Shown here: positions 60,901 to 64,000 of the stretch, one piece after another | How positions within the stretch are numbered: position 1 is the stretch's first letter | How the letters are laid out: each line of letters begins with the position of its first letter | NCBI GenBank assembly: GCA_030848705.1 | Contig: CM061244.1 | Span: 49,765,190-49,829,189, forward strand | Direction of reading: 5' to 3' | Source of the DNA: Heracleum sosnowskyi | Lineage: Eukaryota > Streptophyta > Magnoliopsida > Apiales > Apiaceae | DNA: 64,000 nucleotides | Program-made: the position numbers and the translations under genes | The notes under the pieces: generated by a model | What the model was told of the DNA's origin: nothing | The model's database searches: none | Seen by the model: only the letters and a program-made list of their open reading frames with translations

Positions 60901-62659
60901 GGCGATAGTTTTCGCCTTAAAGATTTGGAGGCATTACTTGTATGGGGAAAAATGCGAAATCTACACTGATCATAAGAGCCTCAAGTACATCTTTACCCAA
61001 AAAGAGCTTAACATGCGCCAGAGAAGATGGCTAGAACTGATTAAGGATTATGACTGTGAAATTCGTTATCACCCGGGTAAAGCCAATGTGGTGGCTGACG
61101 CCCTTAGCAGAAAGGAGAGGCTTAAGATGATGACTTTGGAGGAAACCCTGATAAGGGATATGGAGAAGTTGGAAATTGAGGTCAGAATGCCGGGAGATGG
61201 TCAAGAAAAGTTGATGGAAATTCAGGTCCAATCTCCATTGTTAGAAAAGATCAAGTTGTGCCAAGAACGAATGTTCCAAGAAGAAAGAGAATCCCTGACG
61301 GGGGAAGAAATGAGGACTGAGAAAGACAACCAGGGCATAAGGAGATATACTTACAGAATTTGGATTCCTAATGTCCCAGAGCTAAAAGATGAGATTCTGC
61401 ATGAATCTCACAATAGTAGATATTCAATTCACCCAGGAGGAAATAAGATGTACCAAGATTTGAAAGAGTACTATTGGTGGCCTAACATGAAAAGAGATGT
61501 GGCGGAATGGGTAGGCAAATGCCTGACCTGTCAAAGAGTAAAAGCCGAACACCAAAGGCCCAGTGGACTTCTACAACCTCTGGAAATTCCCGAATGGAAA
61601 TGGGATCATATAGCAATGGACTTTGTCGTAGGTCTACCAAGGACCAAGGCCAATCATGACGCCATATGGGTGATAATAGACCGACTAACGAAGTCAGCCC
61701 ACTTTTTACCAATTAACGAAAGATTCACTGTAGATAAATTAGTGGATATTTATATGAAAGAGATTGTGGCCCGGCATGGAGTCCCGGTGACCATCGTATC
61801 GGATCGAGATCCCAGATTTAATTCGAGATTTCGGAAGAGTTTTCAGGAATGTGCCGGAACCAAACTGAATATGAGTACTGCCTATCACCCTCAGACAGAT
61901 GGGCAAAGTGAAAGGACCATCCAAACACTAGAGGATATGCTGAGGTTCTGTGCCCTAGATCTTAAGGGAAGTTGGGATGATCACTTGCCATTGGTTGAGT
62001 TCTCTTATAATAATAGTTTTCATGCGAGCATTGGAATGCCGCCTTATGAGGCCCTTTACGGAAGAAGGTGCAGATCTCCCTTATATTGGGATGAAGTTGG
62101 TGAGCGTAAGTTGCTAGGGCCTGAAATGGTTCAAAGGACAAAGGACATAGTGGATTTAATTCGAGGACGGCTAGTAGCAGCCCAAGATAGACAGAAAAAG
62201 TATGCAGATTTGGCTCGGAAGGGCAAAGAGTATGAAGTAGGAGACCTAGTGTTCTTGAAAGTGTCTCCTTGGAAAGGACTGATGAGATTTGGAAAGAAAG
62301 GAAAGTTGAGCCCTAGATACATTGGGCCATTTGAGGTTTTGAGACGTATTGGAAAGCTAGCGTATGAACTGGCACTACCCCCATATTTGCAACAAGTCCA
62401 CAATGTGTTTCACGTTTCGATGCTAAGGCCCTACAAGTCGGATGCTAAGCATATAGTGGAATACGAGCATGTAGACATACAACCAGACTTGACCTATGTG
62501 GAGCAGCCAATGGAAATTATAGATCGAAAGGAACAAGTGCTCCGAAACAAGGTCATCAATCTAGTCAGAGTAGTATGGAGAAATCATAATGTGGAAGAAT
62601 CAACTTGGGAGCTAGAGAGCGAGATGCTAGAAAGATATCCCCATTTGTTTTCAGAATGA
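57962..62659 (+). CDS. Tekay-2 gag-pol polyprotein
   Basis: One uninterrupted 1565-codon frame. Gag: acidic N-terminus, retrotransposon gag core around residues 110-230 (WWEAKRNMEAG, FLEKYFPRFMK) and CCHC zinc knuckles near 366 (CYKCGRPGHYANSC) and 394 (CFNCGQQGHISRNC). Protease LFDSGATRSF near 456. Reverse transcriptase near 640-860 with the active site FIDDILIYSK near 791. RNase H YSDASHKGLG near 938. Integrase zinc finger (H-H-C-C) near 1147-1195 and DDE core, SDRDPRF near 1279. C-terminal chromodomain, residues about 1510-1560 (EESTWELESEMLERYPHLF). Domain order and the chromodomain place it in the Tekay/Del chromoviruses, which copy themselves through RNA; the chromodomain guides integration to heterochromatin. 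No stop or shift separates gag and pol. Confidence 0.95.
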   Translation: MPPRRIATRANPRESADQESHNQHSDNPEYDEENDEDYNEQEDSRYGERDETFYTMDFEDEREEPEVGQEREDRNRDPMGQFLDLLRQNLVRQPQPPQGDSSNVANSFRAFKSLKPPEFTGSADPVEARAWIKEMEKSFEILSIEEAQKTVFASYMLKGEANYWWEAKRNMEAGAVIAWERFKQLFLEKYFPRFMKTQMELKFLELKQNNLSVAEYEAKFTELSRFVPEFVDTDEKKASRFQQGLRPGIQNRVDILEISDYATLVQKASIAEAGIDQVQKERGGRKRKHVSMGGGSIGGNPSNKFNRRAFSLPGRNEGPKPTVSTNINQGNKQSRAPQSQSSRPSFPICATCKRRHPGVCKLGTTTCYKCGRPGHYANSCTKDFLSDNKSPTCFNCGQQGHISRNCPRSKPAVSGASKAASNKPPTARTFNMTVQDAVRDTDVIAGTFSLNSVDANVLFDSGATRSFISKDLANKLRLKAQPLKDSLQVEIANHEIVLVNQIHPECELKIGDQSFSVDLIPFKLGEFDVILGMDWLSRNNAQIDCKGKKIRLSTHGKKDIVIKGIRQTQKFLTMAQTKRLLRKGNEAYLAYAVDTQKEVPNLRDIPVVNEFEDVFPQDLPGLPPDREIEFAIELAPGTAPMSKAPYRLAPVEMKELATQLQELLEKGFIRPSVSPWGAPVLFVKKKDGSMRLCIDYRELNKLTIKNKYPLPRIDDLFDQLRGAVYFSKIDLRTGYHQLKIKPEDIPKTAFRTRYGHYEFLVMSFGLTNTPAAFMDLMNRVFKKYLDKFVIVFIDDILIYSKTEAEHAEHLRIALGNLRKERLYAKFSKCEFWKEEVQFLGHVINKEGVLVDPSKIEAVLNWEHPTTPTEVRSFIGLAGYYRRFVQDFAKIAAPLTRLTRKTEKFEWTDKCEKSFQELKRRLVTAPVLALPDGKGDFVIYSDASHKGLGCVLMQHDKVIAYASRQLKDYEIRYPTHDLELAAIVFALKIWRHYLYGEKCEIYTDHKSLKYIFTQKELNMRQRRWLELIKDYDCEIRYHPGKANVVADALSRKERLKMMTLEETLIRDMEKLEIEVRMPGDGQEKLMEIQVQSPLLEKIKLCQERMFQEERESLTGEEMRTEKDNQGIRRYTYRIWIPNVPELKDEILHESHNSRYSIHPGGNKMYQDLKEYYWWPNMKRDVAEWVGKCLTCQRVKAEHQRPSGLLQPLEIPEWKWDHIAMDFVVGLPRTKANHDAIWVIIDRLTKSAHFLPINERFTVDKLVDIYMKEIVARHGVPVTIVSDRDPRFNSRFRKSFQECAGTKLNMSTAYHPQTDGQSERTIQTLEDMLRFCALDLKGSWDDHLPLVEFSYNNSFHASIGMPPYEALYGRRCRSPLYWDEVGERKLLGPEMVQRTKDIVDLIRGRLVAAQDRQKKYADLARKGKEYEVGDLVFLKVSPWKGLMRFGKKGKLSPRYIGPFEVLRRIGKLAYELALPPYLQQVHNVFHVSMLRPYKSDAKHIVEYEHVDIQPDLTYVEQPMEIIDRKEQVLRNKVINLVRVVWRNHNVEESTWELESEMLERYPHLFSE

Positions 62660-62679
62660 TTCCGGGACGGAATCCTTTT

Positions 62680-62692
62680 AAGGAGGGGAGAC
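62680..62692 (+). promoter_or_regulatory. Polypurine tract of Tekay-2
   Basis: AAGGAGGGGAGAC directly before the 3' LTR start. Confidence 0.85.
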
Positions 62693-64000
62693 TGTAAGAC
62701 CCCAGATTTTGGGTAGAATTAAAACTTTTATTGTATGATGATGTATATATATATGTGTGGATGGTGGTAATGGTTTTTGGAGAATTAAGTATGAAATGAA
62801 TATGGATTTCAGTTTTCAAACATTTTGAGAATAATAAGAATGGACGGAACATATAAATAAGAACAATCAATCTGGAAGATAAGAATACAATACTCCAGGG
62901 AAGGAAAGTATTTTTATGTCATCCAAATCAATATCTGGAATACATCCGATAACTCCGTAAACAAGATAGCGTATGCCCGAGAAAGCACTAGAACGTTTTC
63001 TAAGTGCAAAGAGCAAAGAGAAAATAGATCAGGAATATTGGGACGGATTTTGATCCAAAGGATTATAGAAAAACCACTAACGAATAGTAACTCTTCATTT
63101 AAAAGTTTTCCAGACCACCCTATATGCGGGACGATATAATAAACTTTCAAAGTCGCATTAGTGATCTACGATGGAAATAAAGGAATGCAAAAGCTGTCAG
63201 AATCGGAAAAATAGCATTTTTCGTTTTCTCCGAAGTTTCACCAAAAACGGACTAAATAATTATTATTTGAGGATATTTAAGGATTTAAATTATAAATTCC
63301 ATGGATATGGATTTGATAAATGAATTAGAAGTATCGAGAACGATTTCGGTAAAATACCTCGATAAAACCCTCGAGAAACCTTGCGAGCATTCTACGAAAT
63401 TAAACGAACCAGTAAAGCTACTTTAACGGAGCCAGTGCATGCTCGCCATGTGTCACAAGAAGAGGACATCAGGGGTGATGACTCACCACTTAATTGGATA
63501 AATATCTAAGTAATTATACAAAGGAAGAAAGAAAAGAAAAATCAAAACATTTTCCCACCATTGAAGAGCAACATTCGGCCAAACTGTAGCAGCCATATCT
63601 CCTTCGTATCTTACTCAAATCTTGCGTTCTTTAGCTTGTTGGAAAGGTCTTGAGATAAGCTACAACTTCTATTTCACAAGCCTTTTCCATTTAAGCATGG
63701 TAAGGCCTTCGTGTTTGCAGTTCTTTCACTGGATGAATAGTAACTCCGAAAGCTAACTCTTGATTCTTGATTTCTTTTGTGGATTCAAGCTATCTTAGGA
63801 CCATACAAGGATCATACAAGGATTATTAGGCTTATATAAACTCCAAAGAAGGTATAAATCTTGAAACCCTTGAAGTAGTGTGAAGTTTATGGATGATTAA
63901 TGATGTTGATGCATGTTTATAGCCTTAGTTGACATTAGTAGCTATGTTTGAGCTTTGTTACAAGTAATATTGAGTATTAAGAACGTAAAGGCATTGCTTG
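62693..64000 (+). repeat. Tekay-2 3' LTR, cut by the window end
   Basis: Starts TGTAAGACCCC and matches 52448-53754 with only a few differences (for example a shifted TA/TG repeat near 62750 and single changes near 63079, 63608 and 63671). Confidence 0.9.

Larger units (their letters stand above)
52448..64000 (+). mobile_element. Tekay-2: young, near-complete chromovirus
   Basis: 5' LTR, primer-binding site, pre-gag reading frames, intact gag-pol, polypurine tract and the first 1.3 kb of the 3' LTR are present; the window ends inside the 3' LTR. The two LTRs differ by only a handful of bases over the 1.3 kb that can be compared. It inserted into Tekay-3 pol; the left flank is AGCTC (52443-52447). 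This is the only element here that could still be active. Confidence 0.9.

Overview
The window is nuclear DNA of a dicot plant. It has intron-containing genes for plastid and cell-wall proteins, AT-rich spacers full of MITEs and Helitron-like repeats, and a large nest of LTR retrotransposons of the SIRE (Ty1/copia) and Tekay/Del (Ty3/gypsy chromovirus) types. Nothing bacterial, viral or organellar is present. The species cannot be fixed from the sequence; the repeat mix would suit an asterid, but that is a guess.

Layout. (1) 1-2231: decayed 3' end of a plus-strand SIRE-type element (broken 3' ORF, polypurine tract, 3' LTR). (2) 2232-6845: AT-rich, gene-free DNA with Helitron-like pieces, nested hAT-like elements, a Helitron containing a ~80-bp minisatellite, and a Harbinger-type MITE just upstream of the first gene. 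(3) 6846-13429: the only host genes: a short PPR protein of the THA8/EMB3123 type (+), a two-exon germin-like protein (+) with a foldback MITE in its intron, and a seven-exon PsbP-like thylakoid-lumen protein resembling PPL1 (-). I assembled the exons from splice sites and reading phase. (4) 13988-14724: two tandem diverged Helitron-like units. (5) 14725-43037: one minus-strand SIRE-type copia element (3' LTR, extra 3' ORF, spacer, pol), split by later insertions: a plus-strand Tekay element with an abnormal LTR-internal-LTR-partial-internal structure (17874-31463) and a solo Tekay LTR with a perfect 5-bp target duplication (32238-36271). (6) 43038-52447: the 3' LTR and decayed end of pol of a minus-strand Tekay element, inserted in the copia pol. 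Its LTR is itself interrupted by two tandem, scrambled copies of the copia integrase-RT region. (7) 52448-64000: a young plus-strand Tekay element with a complete 5' LTR, primer-binding site, an intact 1565-codon gag-pol and the first 1.3 kb of a nearly identical 3' LTR.

Inferred order of events: SIRE insertion beside the genes; then Tekay-1, the element that left the solo LTR, and Tekay-3 into the SIRE; then copia filler into the Tekay-3 LTR and Tekay-2 into Tekay-3 pol.

The most unusual signal lies in the Tekay elements. Near the 3' end of four LTRs there is a short ATG-initiated ORF of 28-37 codons carrying an in-phase splice donor (AG|GTAG). In Tekay-2 a good acceptor 469 nt downstream, beyond the primer-binding site, opens in the same phase onto an otherwise ATG-less, acidic then arginine-rich reading frame upstream of gag. 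Tekay-1 has the same layout with a 472-nt predicted intron. This suggests an LTR-encoded start exon spliced to an extra protein ('ORF0'), with the primer-binding site inside the intron. I know of no description of this, but no search could be run.
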